Source: Branchiostoma lanceolatum (Eukaryota; Chordata; Leptocardii; Amphioxiformes; Branchiostomatidae). From it: a stretch of 64,000 nucleotides of DNA. The translations under genes and the position numbers were made by a program. The DNA lies in the NCBI RefSeq assembly GCF_035083965.1, contig NC_089724.1, forward strand, positions 28,519,435-28,583,434. Direction: 5' to 3'. Positions 12,300-24,454 of this stretch are shown piece after piece. A model generated the notes under the pieces. That model did not search any database. It was not told where the DNA came from and was given only the letters and a program-made list of their open reading frames with translations. Within the stretch, counting starts at the first letter, position 1; every line of letters starts with the position of its first letter.

Positions 12300-12765
12300 A
12301 TTGTTTAGTTATTTTCTGATGTATACCAATTTTAAGATTGGATAATGATTTTCTGATTGTACCTTAGTTTTCAGATTGTATAGTCGTTTTTTAATTGCAT
12401 ACCAGTTTTCAGATTGTATAGTAGTTTGGTTTAGGTGGATAACTTTGATGGCTGTCAAAACTTGAATGGGAATGAATATAAGTTTTGATTTAGATTGTAT
12501 ACTAGTTTTCGGATTGTATACCAGTTTTCAGACTGTATACTAGTTTTCTGATTGTATACCAGTTTTCAGACTGTATACCAGATTTCTGGTTGTATTGTTG
12601 TTTTTAGATTGAATACCAGTTTTTAGATTGCATACCTTTTTTTAGATTGTATACCAGTTTTCAGATTGTTTGACAGTTTTCAGATTGTAAGCCAGTTTTC
12701 TGGTTGTATACTAGTTTTCAAATTGAATGCCAATTGTCAGATTATATACCAGTTTTCGGGGTTCT
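12300..12765. repeat. 19-base minisatellite 3' of lectin copy 2
   Basis: Roughly twenty degenerate units of 'gtataccagttttcagatt' type, with 'ctgattgta' variants. It is homologous to the 8486-8722 array. Confidence 0.85.
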
Positions 12766-12949
12766 TTCTGTATAACTTTTTAGACGTATAGAATTGAAGA
12801 ACATTCTAGAAAGATTTGCCTGTTTCAAACGAATTATCTGTTTCTACAGCGTTTCCTATAGGTTGTGTAACAGACAGGATGACACAATAAAAGCGCTTCA
12901 CAAAACTCACTTCTTTGATTTTTGGAACGAGCAAACTGAGTGGGTGAGT

Positions 12950-15900
12950 GAGGAAAATAAAACAAGGCATATTATGGAGAGTGATTGATATTTACATGCT
13001 TATCACCCCCTGCAAATTTGATCATACACCATACCGTTTGGAAGTTATGATGGGGGGGGGGTGAGTCCAGTCTAGATAGGGTTAAAGATCATTTGGTGGT
13101 ACAGGACTAGTATATTTGTAGAGTGTGCTGATATATGTTATAACTGGTCATGAAAAAAATATGAGTATGTTGATATTATATGGGCCACAAAGGTGTTGTA
13201 AGTTGAAAGTGATGATGAAATGGTACAGTCAATATATATGAATAGAATAAATCTTTATTCCATATCATACACATTTTGAAAGACATAGTACATGTAACTT
13301 TTCCGCACCTAGCAGTGGTGCAGTTTTGGTGCAGTGTACTCTCCAAGCAGAAGAGTGGGTCTGGCTGGTTTTCGACGTGTTTTTAGGTGTTTTTGTCAGG
13401 CTTTCTATTTTGTCCCCTTTTAGTTATGTCGCTGGGCACGGGAGTCTCCTGAGTCATGAGGCAGACTGAATGCAGTGACTAAATGATGCTGGCTCTGCTC
13501 ACTTCGTCTTGTAATTATCTTCGCCGAGTACTATAGTACTCGGGGTAGATTATGTTTTCGGTTGAGCCAGCTGTTTGGTGGATCTGTATGTATGTCAAGA
13601 GCATAACTCAAGAAACCTTTGATGAATCTTTATGATTTTTGGTAGGTGTGTAGTGGTTGTGCAAAGGAAGGTCAAGTTTACAAATGGTTTACCTTGCGTT
13701 TTTGAACAGTACTGCAGCGGACTTTTAATTTTTGTGCGTTTGTATGTAGGCGAAAAAAGTGACGGAAACGTTGATGGATCTTTATGATTTTGTGCAGGTG
13801 TGTAGATGTTGTGGAAACAGAGATAAGTTCAAAAATGGTTCTCCTGGCATTTTCCGTCGGTACTGCAGCGGGCGTTGTGTGGATGTGTAATTCTTGTGGA
13901 CAACATAACTCAAGAAGCTGTTGATGGATCTGTATGATATTTAGTCGATGGGTAGGGTTTACGGAAAGGAAGGTCAAGTTCGATAATGGGCCTTCTAGCG
14001 AGTACCTAGCAGCGGAGCTTCAAAATTTAGTGGCATATTTTCTGAAAGTGCTATGGTCATGATATTTGTGTGGTAGATAGTCCATACCACAAGAAGTAAG
14101 TTCTGTAAGTTTGGGCCCCCTAGCGGCTTGTTTAGAACTACAGTGGGTGTTTTCGTTTTGACATTCGGACACGTATTACTTGAGAAGGGGTGAAGAGATT
14201 GTCGTGAAGTTTTGTATGTGGAGAGCTCAGATGGTGCTTTACACAATCGATGTCTAATTATAGAAAACAGGAGCTAATTTGCATAATTAGTAAGGATAAT
14301 TGTAAATCCATTACACTCCATAATGGGGCGTGTGACAGTGTTCCCATAACAGGCCAGCAGAAGGCCTTGCCTAGAAGTGTAAATAAACAGATGGTGTACA
14401 TAAATAAACAAATTGGGCAGTCTCACTACAATTCAAACAGATGTGTGGGTCCGGTTTTTTTTAAAGTGTCCAGTTTCTGCATTTTTGTCAAACACACGGT
14501 TGGAGACATAACGGAAAGGGAACCAAATAGAAAGCCTTACAAAACACTTAAAAACATGTGAATAACCAGCCGGACCAACTTCTCTGCTCAGAGAGTACAC
14601 TGCTAGGTATTACCTAGCACCGTATGGAAAAGTAACAAGTACTATGTCTTGCAAAATGTGTATGATATGGAACTAGAGTTCCACGACCTCATACCTTCGC
14701 CGACTGATGTTAGCCTTTTCGAGTGAATGCTTATCACTCAGTATGTAAATAAGGTCCTCGATTGCATGAATTTCAAGTGATCCTTTTCTCTACACAAAAC
14801 ACAGCATTAAAGTAAAATCTTAGAAAAGAGGGCCATTGTAGCATTTCCTCATATATTATGTAAATGAGGCCATCATGATTTATGTCTGATAACGTCCATA
14901 CCTATACCTACACGAGTTCTCCCAAGAGTTATAAAAATAATCACTGTAAGAATATTTTTGCTTAATTGGTATCATAACTTTTATCTTTACTACAGAAAAT
15001 AAGGCAATTTGTTGGCAATGTATTTGCTTCAATTATGCCCATATTTTCATAGTCGACATATCAATCAGTTTTTATCAAACCTATACCTTCCAACAGGGAG
15101 AGCGTTAGATCGTAAGCCCGTGTGACCTCCCTGACCCCAAAACAGAGCCCTGCACCAGGCAAGTAAAGTATCACATGTGTCCTCCAGGGACGTCTCACAG
15201 GGAGCCTGCTCCGGTAAACTAGGTCACCTGTCAGTGCAATTTAACCTGAATAGATAGACTTAAAAATAGCAAATTGAAAGGGAATTGTAGACATTTCCTT
15301 ATAAATTATGTTAATGAGGCCTTGTCATGCATGATTTTTGTCTGATATTGTTCATCTTCCTAATGATACAAGAATGAAAGTCCAATCATTTACTATTGTG
15401 GTATTTTCAATTAGTATTTTCTCATTAATTATGCAACATTGGTAGCTATTAGCATTATTGGTATCTATCGATACCTCTCTCTTTTTCAGCTATATATGTC
15501 ACATGTTTGAGAGTCCTATTTTGAAAGGCAGCAGATTTATAAACTTTCCTTGCTAATTATGCAAATTAGCTCCTGATTTGCATAATGAATATTCAATTAT
15601 GTAAATCATTAATCGAGCTATCTACATACCATAAATCAAGACGATCCGTTGACCATAAGTCTAGTTATTCATGTCCAAAGGTCAAAACAAATAAATTAAA
15701 AACACCCGCTGCAGCTTCAAACAAGCCGCTAGAGGGCTTAAACGTGCACAACTTACTTCATGTGGCATGGACTATCTACCACACAAAAATCATGATCGTA
15801 GCACTTGCAGAAAAGTCGACCTCAAACTTTGAAGCTACACTGCAGTACCCAAAGTACCCGCTAGGAGGCCCATCGTCGAACTTGACCTTCCCCTTTAATA

Positions 15901-16641
15901 AATCTACCTATTCAGTAAATATCATGCACAACCATCAACAGCTTCTCGAGTTATCCTGTCAACAAACAAACACGCATACATAAACAGCCCACTGCAGTAC
16001 CGCAGGAAAATGCCAAGTGACCCACTTTTGAACTTGAGCTTTGTTTTCACAATCTCTACGTACCCACCAAAAATCATGCAGATCCATCATCAATACGTCG
16101 AGTTATGTTGTCTACATACAAACACACTAACAAAAAAGTCCACTGGAGCACTTTAGGAAAACGCAAGGTTAACCATTTTCGAACTTGACCTCCGTTCCCA
16201 CAACCGCCACTTACCTACCAAAAATCAGCAAGATCCGTCAAAGTTCTCTCGACTTATGATCTCGACATACATACGGACCCACTTTACAGCTGGCGTAACC
16301 GATAACATAACCTTACCGCGAATGCATACATTCCCGGCGAAGGTAATAAAGACTTATTCTATTCATATATATTGACTGTACCATCTAATTATAACTTTCA
16401 ATTTTTTTGATGACCAGTTATAACATATATCAGCACACTATACACATATACTAGTCCTGTACCACCGAATGAGTTTTATCCCTATCTAGACTGGACTCAT
16501 TCTCCCCCCCCCCCCATCATAACTTTCAAACGGTATGGTGTATGATCAAGTTTGCAGGGGGTGATAAGCATGTAAATATTAATCACTCCCCACAATAAGC
16601 CTTGATTATTTGGCGAAGATAATGTGTTCGTGGAACTCTAG
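12950..16641. mobile_element. Nested TIR transposons, families A, B and C
   Basis: 12,955-13,430 is a family A left interior lacking its outer tip. The reverse complement of 16,350-16,641 is the family A end, with 'TAGAGTTCCACGAACACATT' at the outer edge. Between them lie a family C piece, a family B start at 14,673 (TAGAGTTCCACGACCTCATA), octamer-rich repeats (14,800-15,600) and 150-base units (15,590-16,320). The simplest reading is a family A element, about 3.7 kb apart end to end, into which B/C type elements have inserted. No transposase was recognised. Confidence 0.6.
13517..14245 (+). mobile_element. Family C repeat with palindromic tip
   Basis: It starts with the palindrome CGAGTACTATAGTACTCG and continues as roughly 150-base units sharing 'gatggatctttatgattt' and 'caagttcaaaaatgg'. 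The reverse complement is found at 41,380-42,168 with the tip GAGTACAAGTACTC. Related units lie at 15,590-16,320 and 45,113-45,410. Confidence 0.65.
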
Positions 16642-16737
16642 TTTAAACTGAGATTCTCTCTGCTATTACTAACTGTCCTGACTGTCTGCCTGAATTTCCG
16701 TGCCTCAGAAATCCCCCGTCTTTTTATTCTATCTTCA

Positions 16738-16741
<4 letters not shown>

Positions 16742-16768
<27 letters not shown>
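16742..16768. repeat. (CAGA)n microsatellite
   Basis: A short run of 'cagacaga' units, visible by eye. Confidence 0.95.
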
Positions 16769-16769
16769 G

Positions 16770-18100
16770 TCAGACAATGGTCTAGTCAAACCGCGTAAAT
16801 TAGTTGCTTCATTTGACCCTGTTATCGGATTTGTTAGTACTTCACTTCATTCAAGAGAAACACATCGTGTTACACGTTGTTGATAATAATTGCACAGCAG
16901 TTACAGACTAATTCCAATTACAAGTTTGGTATGAGGGCTGCGCTTGTCCTCTTGTAAGTTGTTGACGAGGAGCAATCTGACTACAGCTTGTATACACAAT
17001 AATTGTGGAACACATTTGTACCGATTTTTCACCATTCCTACATGTGCAAATGCCTTTCTACGGCATCTAGAACGTTTTTGCAATGGGACTGACAGACGTT
17101 TGAAACATATTGCCCCGTTTTCGGTATATTGACCATTGCCAAAGGGCAACATAATTCTTGTTTTTTATTTCAAAATTAGGCGAAAAGCAATGCGCGCGCT
17201 GATGTCATCCATAAAATTTACATGCTGTGGCCTTACCTTACATATGGTGAAGAAATAAAATCACGAATACATCCCAACTGTAGCAAAGACGTCAGATCTG
17301 AGTAACGCAGCCCCGCGGTCGGTCTGGATGGAACCTCAGGTGATACGAGATCCAGCACGTTGTTTTATCTATGAACGCCCCCTATCGTCGGTATAGTATA
17401 CATGCATTTCTGATAAAACGCTGAACGTGCACACATTGGCACAGAAAAGTGATCTTCAAGCGGTCGACTTCTTACCGCGAACTACTGCGCAGTTCTATCA
17501 AACATTGCTAGGCGACGTTTTTGATCCACGAACATAAAGGTGCTGTAGCGGAATGTATACTTTCACTGATGCCAAAGATTTTATATGCTTTGTTCTTACT
17601 TTCACTATGAAATCAGACCAGTTGTTTGAGCACACGTGGTAAATAAAGTAGTTAAAAACATATTAAAAACAAGCAGGTGTTATCTGATAAAAACTTCTTG
17701 ATCAAATCTAATGCATATATTTGTTTTCCATATACGGTAAAGAAGGCTCAACAGTTCAAGGAGGCTCAGTATTCCTTGATGTGACACCGGGTCACAGACG
17801 GTCTACTAGCGAACTCTATCGATTCTTGTCAAAACTGCAATTTAGGAATAGCGGCACTGCTGTACTGACAGAAGCAAATAGGGGTCGCTGTGAGACCATC
17901 GGCGTATTTCAAAACGGGCATGCACACATCATGTAAAACTAAGGAGGTTTAAATTCACCCTGGATTTTTTACCATCCGGCCTAATTTCTGATTTATTTTG
18001 CCAAATCATTCTCATTTGTTTTAGGGATCAGGCGAAAGTAATATCGCTTGAAATACATTACTACATGATTCTTATTATAAATCCAAGGGAGGCCCTCCCC
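16770..18100. other. Intergenic with repeat fragments, no gene
   Basis: 17,165-17,240 ends in 'tttacatgctgtggcctta' and matches the end of the TIR element at 57,174-57,542. 17,775-17,938 is repeated in inverted orientation at 30,705-30,845. No open frame here shows a domain. Confidence 0.5.
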
Positions 18101-18109
18101 TCTTAGATA

Positions 18110-18380
18110 CACATGAGAAGAAGATCAACAAAATACAATAAGGTAAAAATAACTAGAAATGCAACATTTACAGGAGCTAATACAACATGAATCGCCCATT
18201 CCCCCCCCCCCCCCATGCAAAAAGTGACTGTTCTAATGCAAAAATGGAGCATTCCAAAATAACGTTTAACTATCATAAAGTAAGACAATGTGATAACCAT
18301 TGTAAATATCAACGCCATCCAGGCTAACGTTTGTTATATGTCTGCAATGTTGGTATTTGAATAAAGAATTGAATTGAAGA
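18110..18380. repeat. Diverged family D fragment
   Basis: 'aactagaaatgcaacattta' followed by 'catgcaaaaagtg' and 'ttccaaaataa' parallels 29,213-29,300 and 2038-2130. It ends near an 'aataaagaattgaattgaa' run. A poly-C tract interrupts it at about 18,200. Confidence 0.5.
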
Positions 18381-18948
18381 CCAGTCAGAAATGGATCCCT
18401 CCCAAATTTTGATTTACGTGCTGTGGTCCTGGCCTGGTGTCACTAATTGAGATAAAGTGAAACATATAACCAGGAGCCAAGTGTAAAATCTGACAGGACA
18501 TTCCATTAGCCTGTGTTTACACAAGCTCTCGGCCGGAGGTTACTGATTAGCGGTAACAGGACCGGCCGGCCGCTAGGAGAGCGATTTGTCAGGCTAGACA
18601 TTCCATTCACTTTATTGACTAAAGTGTAACATTGTAAGTGTAAAAAAGTAGAAAAATGACACCTCAAGCCACAATCAGAGGAAACAGTCAATATGTCCTA
18701 CAGATGGTAAATGACAGCATGCAAAAACATTTTTAAAAAGTCCTGCTAGCTGATTGGCCGACACCTATAATTTAGTTACAAAATGATTTAACATTGGTCT
18801 CGACCATTGCGGGAAATCAGGCACAGAAAAATGGGGCGCAATCTTCTCTGCAATTAACACGATATATAATATTAAGAAATGATTTTTAAGGGTTTAAAAG
18901 CTTGTTTTTACTCGGCGTCAATTGTTGAGTCCCCCTCAATCGTTTAAG

Positions 18949-19062
18949 CATGGTATAGAAGTGCCGACTGGCGATCCATGACGGTATTGCAACCTTGAAA
19001 CCTTCTCCAGTTCCAAGGTTGAAGTACCGCCACGGATTACTAGACGGCGCTTTAGTACCATG
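18949..19062. repeat. Long hairpin element, copy 1
   Basis: Left arm from 'catggtatagaagtgccgac' and right arm ending 'cggcgctttagtaccatg' fold back over about 55 bases with mismatches and a short loop. A second copy lies at 19,628-19,740 with the same flanks ('gtccccctcaa' before, 'gggtcagtcttggctgt' after). Confidence 0.7.
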
Positions 19063-19627
19063 ATTACGTTTAAGGGTCAGTCTTGGCTGTATTCTTACCT
19101 TTATCAGATTGCTTTGTTGCTGTTAATTTTTTTAATTTTATTTGACGTAGGCCACGGGATCGAAAGTAACAATTTTTAGGTGATATCCCACACAGACGAC
19201 ATTTTTTTCATTATGAGATAAAAAGTAATAAAAGAAAAAAGCAATATGGGAGCAGATGTCATCGATATAAAAGATTTACGTGCTGTTGTCCTGGTATCAC
19301 TAATTAAGATAAAGTTAAATATGCAAAAAGAGGGGACACCTATAATTTAGCTACAAAATATTCTAAAATTCGATTCGAACATTGCAGGAAATCAGGCGCA
19401 AAAAATACAGCGCAATCTTTCCTGCACCCCCAGCCCAACCCCCCCCCCCCCTAAACAGAGCCATTGGATTAGTCCTTCAGGCTCTATACAGCAGACAGAC
19501 GATCACTCCACAACCTCGATAGTGATTCCTACCATAGGCACCGCTAAACTGACCTGATATTAAATAAAACCCCATTAATAAAGGGTTTTCAATCGTCAAC
19601 TGTTCAGTCCCCCTCAAGTGCTAAATC

Positions 19628-19740
19628 ACGGTACTAAAGTGCCGACTGGCGATCCGTGATGGTACTGCTACCTTGAAACTTTCGACAGTTCCAAGGCTGA
19701 AGTACCGCTACGAATCACTAGTCGGCGCTTTAGTACCATG
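19628..19740. repeat. Long hairpin element, copy 2
   Basis: Left arm 'cacggtactaaagtgccgac' pairs with right arm 'gtcggcgctttagtaccatg'. Arms of about 55 bases are separated by a few loop bases around 'actttcgacagtt'. It is better paired than copy 1. The larger duplicated block runs about 18,730-19,110 and 19,250-19,780 and is a non-coding repeat. Confidence 0.7.
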
Positions 19741-19789
19741 ATAAAACGCTTCAGGGTCAGTCTTGGCTGTTATCATAGAAAGCTTTATT

Positions 19790-22030
19790 CTAACCATTAT
19801 CAAATATTTATTTGGCAAACCAACACATTTTTTTTTAGAAACCAGCATTTTTCCTCAGCCCCAAGAGTGGTTGTTGAAACCAAGTTTGACTAATTTCACA
19901 TGCGAAGAAGTTTTAGATAAATACATAATTGTATATAATATAGAATCGATATTTATATTTTCAAGCTTATTTCAGACTATCCAGCGTTTCATCTTATTCT
20001 GGAGCCACAAGTAAAAAAAAAAGTAAAATCTCGCTATCTGAACAAGACAATAGTGGCTTTTGACATATGAATGCTTGTGCTGTTGAAAATGCATAAGAAA
20101 GTCCTCCCAGACATGTTATTACGCAGTGACCTACATAGAAGAAAAAGCAATATCTTAATCACACAGCAAATCTCACTGAAGCCAACTCAACTCTGTATTC
20201 ATAACACTATGTATTGTCTGTTAGCGTTGGATGCGATAATTCCATGTATTATTGAAAGGAAGAGGCTAAAAGAAGTCAGTTTATAAATATATGTTTGTGC
20301 AGGAAAAATGGAGGTCACCTCTTACACTGATGCCTGTTCTTACTTGGGACTACTTCTTTACCTAGTCACGAACTTTGCGAACACCCTCAGACAATCTGAA
20401 CTGTTCCAGCACTTATCAGAGCTGATATTAGTGGACGTCAAACAAGGTCTTCTTACAAACTGAACGTTCCCCGAAGTATTACCGACCGTTATCGTAACAG
20501 TGATGTACCGTTCATAGTTCGCCTGCAAAACATTTACATGAAATGGCAACCTTTAAGTTCTATCAATAATTTCCCTCAGAGACAATGGTTTTAAGGTCCG
20601 TTTCACAAGAATTCCCAGAATTTTACAGGAATTCGTCCGCGGACGCCGCCTGTCACTCTATACCTGGTTAGTAAGGCCTGGCATTCCGGCAAGAATCCCC
20701 AGAATTTTACAGGAATCCCTCTGTGGACCCACCTGTCACTCTATACCTTGTTAGTAAGGTCTGGCATTCCAGCACGAAGGTCGATGACTGATTACCTACT
20801 TACGTGGTGTCCTATTTCGCACTAGAGAGCGTGTCAGGGAGTTACGCGGAATTTAGTGCTCTTGGTTCGAAAAGGGTTTTCGACCCACCTCAGTTGATCT
20901 ATTAACACAAGAACTTGTTGAACACCATGCCCCTCTCCAAAAAAACCTCTGTGGGCACCAAATCTTTAGACTGGCTTGGCAGACGCCTTACTGACTTAGT
21001 GCTTTGTAAACAAGTATTATCATGGCAGAACTAAAGAGTGCTACGCTGGTACTTTCCTTACAGTGAAGTAAGATCAACCCAGACACCTTCGCTATGGCAA
21101 TAATTCTAAATTGCCACACTTATTTCTATTTTTGGTTGGAAAAGTACGAAGTGCAAAATATTGGTGCGTATCTCAAAGCTAAGCCTGCCATGTGCACTGT
21201 GCATATGGTAACAAAACAAAGGTCGCTACATCATGCCGTCACGTATTGTCATCAGAAATTCAATCTAGAAACTTTTACACACCTAATCAAATTGGTCTGG
21301 AGAAGCACTAGGGCTGAGGTATCAACTCATAACAGTACCTTCTCACACACGTGTTCTTTTTTGACCTATTTTCTTCTCTATAGCTAGCTGTTCATCTCGT
21401 AGCCTGGTATCTTCCCTGGGATCTAGCCCTGGTTTCAATTTCTGATCGATTTCATACCAAATATACCGCAGACTTGGGCTAGAATAAAAATCATGGCGGT
21501 TGATTTCGTTAATCAGCTTAGAAAGCAAAATGGCACAAAAAGTCATGCCAAATATTCTCCTAGATATAATCTCAATCAGCAACACCTTTGTGTCATTCTT
21601 TCTTGCGGTTAGAACCTAATTAAAACTAGCAAGATTGTTTCATCATCATTTTGTGTAGTTATGTTATGTTATGACGTTCGCATGTTGACAAAGTTGGACG
21701 TACCTTTTTCGTACAATATTACACATTTTCAGCAAAAGACATCAGAACAAGCAGGCTAGTCAATAAAAATCGTGAAATATACAAAGCAACGCAAACATCT
21801 TTTTCCATCTTTTTCTATGATACTGAAAATTCCCATTTCAGGATGATGCCATATGTCCCTTGCATATGGTCACATGTGTAAAGACGCCACAGAGCCATGC
21901 CCAAAATGAACTGAATAAATCATAACCGCGAATACCTTAGTGTTGGAAGAAAGTTTAGCATTGTATTATGATTACTACCAACACAGATGAGCTTTCATTA
22001 AAATCATAACTCCAACGTAAGGCAATCCCA
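19790..22030. other. Intergenic, no gene; one 84-base tandem duplication
   Basis: 20,606-20,775 is two tandem units of about 84 bases, each with 'agaatttttacagg'-like and 'cctgtcactctatacc' runs. Otherwise I see nothing I can name. Confidence 0.5.
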
Positions 22031-22036
22031 TCACTG

Positions 22037-22166
22037 AAAACTTCTAATCCACTCCTTTGGATTTTTTTTATAGATTGGTCTGAGTTTGGGGTGTCAGGGA
22101 CAAAACTTCTAATCCACGCCTTTGGATTTTTTTTATAGATTGGTCTGAGTTTGGGGTGTCAGGGAC
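22037..22166. repeat. 65-base tandem duplication
   Basis: Two head-to-tail copies, from 'aaaacttctaatccac' to 'gtgtcagggac', differ at one position (cactcc versus cacgcc). The duplication is recent or still being homogenised. Confidence 0.95.
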
Positions 22167-22679
22167 ATAATGAAGAACTTTATTGCACGACTATTGTAGC
22201 AGGTACAAAGTATGGCAACAACAGTTAACATAGAACAAGACATCAGACATTATGTCTTGAAGGGGAGCAAGGATGAGAAATTACATATGCAGTATGTCTC
22301 TTATGCATCGATCTTGTGACTTATAACGTGTTATTTCATTTGTTGTTTGATGTGACAATGAGATATAATTCCCCTTTTCCATCATAGTTGAAAACGCACA
22401 TATCCAATCCTGAGAAAAGTAACCACAAAGCCATCCAAAATCAATGACAGTTCGACAATCATACCAACGAATGCTACCAAGACTACCATATATAGCTTTA
22501 TTGGAAGAGGTTGTCACAATAGTTCAGTTTACTACATTCCCATTGTTTGTTTGCATTGCATACCCGGTAAACCGAATCAAGGCGTAACACACCAGGTTTG
22601 TACTGAAGAGTACAAGCTAAAGCTGCATATCCGGACAGATTTATATGATACACACACACTGGGAAGGACCCCTAATCTT

Positions 22680-22943
22680 TTCGATAAGTGTGGTAGGTTC
22701 TTTTACGTGCTCGAGGTGTGGCTCTCCTCAAACACGGGGCCTCCATTTAACGTCCTATCCGAGGGACGTCCCTAACCGAAGCTAGGTACTCATTTTCACC
22801 TGAGTAAAGTGGGGAAAGTCGTGTAAAGTGCCTTTCCCAAGGGCACAACGTCAACGGGACAAATCAGGGAACCCCGGATTCGAACCCGGTATCTCCGGGT
22901 TCTGGGACCAAACACCCTGCCACTACGCCACCGTGACGCCACA
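22680..22943 (-). repeat. tRNA-derived SINE
   Basis: Read on the minus strand the head is GGCGTCACGGTGGCGTAGTG, a box A-like start, followed about 40 bases later by a box B (GGTTCGAATCC). There is no matching acceptor stem at the 3' side, and a long non-tRNA body follows, so this is a SINE and not a tRNA gene. Lancelet genomes are known to hold tRNA-derived SINEs. Confidence 0.7.
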
Positions 22944-22949
22944 ATTGTA

Positions 22950-23985
22950 ATAGTCAAATGCGCATCACTTCGTCGTTCGTGGTCTGTCTTGAAAGTACAA
23001 ACTATCCCCCAACCGTCGTAATGTAGGCAGCATGGTCATTTCATTCCCGCACACCAGATTACGCCGCCACTGCTTAACTCTACTACTGCCCCTATCCGGA
23101 AATCAAATATTATCAAGATAACGTAATGGGAAGAGATTTTCATTGATTGTGCTCTTTTGTGCATATTTGCGCCGTTTTGCCACTGGTGAATTCTTTTAAA
23201 ATCTAAAAATATCCCAATTATAGGTGACAAATCCACGCCTTTTTTCGCCAGTTTGCGCCACTTTAGAATGAGAATCGTGAAGATGGACATTTGTGCCGCA
23301 GGCGTCACTAGCGGTACCGTCACCTGATGCTAGTCTCCAACCAGACCCAATGGATTGCAAAGACCGTATCCAACTGGAAGAAAGAGCTTGTAATGCAAAA
23401 CGTACTTCCTCTGCCAGTTTGATACGGTCTTTATGCAACCTATAGATCTGCTTGGAGATTAACCTGATGCCGGTGAACAATTGAATGGGAAATTGATTTC
23501 ATTTGCTAATTAGCTCAATGAACAGTTGACCTACTCTTCCACTGGTCGTGACAGAGACGACTGAGGCTATGTACAGTATTTACAGGTGCATTGTACCGAG
23601 AAAATTCCACGTTGACCACGGCTTAACGTTCCGCCCTAAAGCCCCCGTAAAAATAAGAAATTCAGCTCGGCCGACGTGTTGGTGAGCTTCAAATGTGTAT
23701 TTTCAGCCGAAGTACGGCCGACGTCCTGTCAATTACGCGGGCTTCGGACGATTTTTAGAAATAAAAGTTGATCCAAATATTGACCTTTTACCAGGTTAGT
23801 CGATACTGACTTCTTCCATGTGCGAGAGATGGTACCATCTCATTGGGGATTTTTAGTTTTATTGTTCGACGGACGTCGCCCGAGATTTTCATTGAAATTC
23901 GATGAGCTTTGGACGATCTACAAAGTCGGTCGAAGCTCGCATGAATTGTGACGCCGGCTTTAGGACTGCAGCCCTTTTCAAGTAA
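22950..23985. other. Intergenic, nothing recognised
   Basis: AT-rich and GC-richer patches alternate. No exon pair, domain or clear repeat was found. Confidence 0.4.
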
Positions 23986-24270
23986 CATGCATGTCAGGTG
24001 AGCGACAACAGCCGGGATTGGAACCCACGAGTCCTTGGCCTAGATGCAGGGTCATTAACCACTTGGCTATTCACGTGTGCACAAAGGCCGAGGTACTAGC
24101 CCCGCTCAACCATGTACGGAGACGACATGTAGAAATGCAAACCCACGACTCCTTGGCCTAGATGCAGGGTCATTAACCACTTGGCTATACACGTGTGCAC
24201 AAAGGCTGTGGTTTCACTAGCCCCGCTTAACCATGTACGGAGATGACATGTATAAATGCAAACCCTCGAA
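23986..24270 (-). repeat. tRNA-derived SINE with internal 118-base tandem duplication
   Basis: On the minus strand a box A-like AATAGCCAAGTGGTTAATGA and a box B-like GGGTTCCAATCCC form a tRNA head. The segment with 'ccttggcctagatgcaggg' occurs at 24,033 and 24,151, and part of a third unit starts near 24,230. It lies 185 bases upstream of the LRR gene start. Confidence 0.65.
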
Positions 24271-24454
24271 TCCTTGCAGACAGATGATGACCGATTCCAT
24301 AATCTCCAGATACCATCATCTCCACACCTTACAGAGGTACAGCTGGCTGACCGGACACGATTGACGCGCACCATCTCAGTTTCAACCACAGGCAGCAATA
24401 ACGTAAAAACGGTGACCACCTGTAACATACATGTACTTGTTCTAACTGAAAAAA

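Larger units (their letters stand above)
4660..12770 (+). repeat. Tandem segmental duplication carrying two lectin genes
   Basis: Two units of about 3.5-4 kb lie head to tail: roughly 4660-8720 and 9395-12,765. They share upstream sequence ('ggtctgcctcttgcagaaaa' at about 4700 and 9440), all four exons, the same intron microsatellite position, and a 3' minisatellite built on 'ttttcagattgtatagtag'. About 670 bases of unrelated sequence (8,722-9,395) separate them. I see no gene in that spacer beyond a poly(A) signal. Confidence 0.8.

Noticed and set aside
13678-16300. Frames with repeated 'IHQQLLEL' type peptides
   Set aside because: They are translations of the 150-base family C units, in no consistent strand or frame between copies.
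22860-22943. Possible tRNA gene on the minus strand
   Set aside because: Box A and box B are present, but the acceptor stem does not pair and a long SINE body follows, so it is listed as a SINE.
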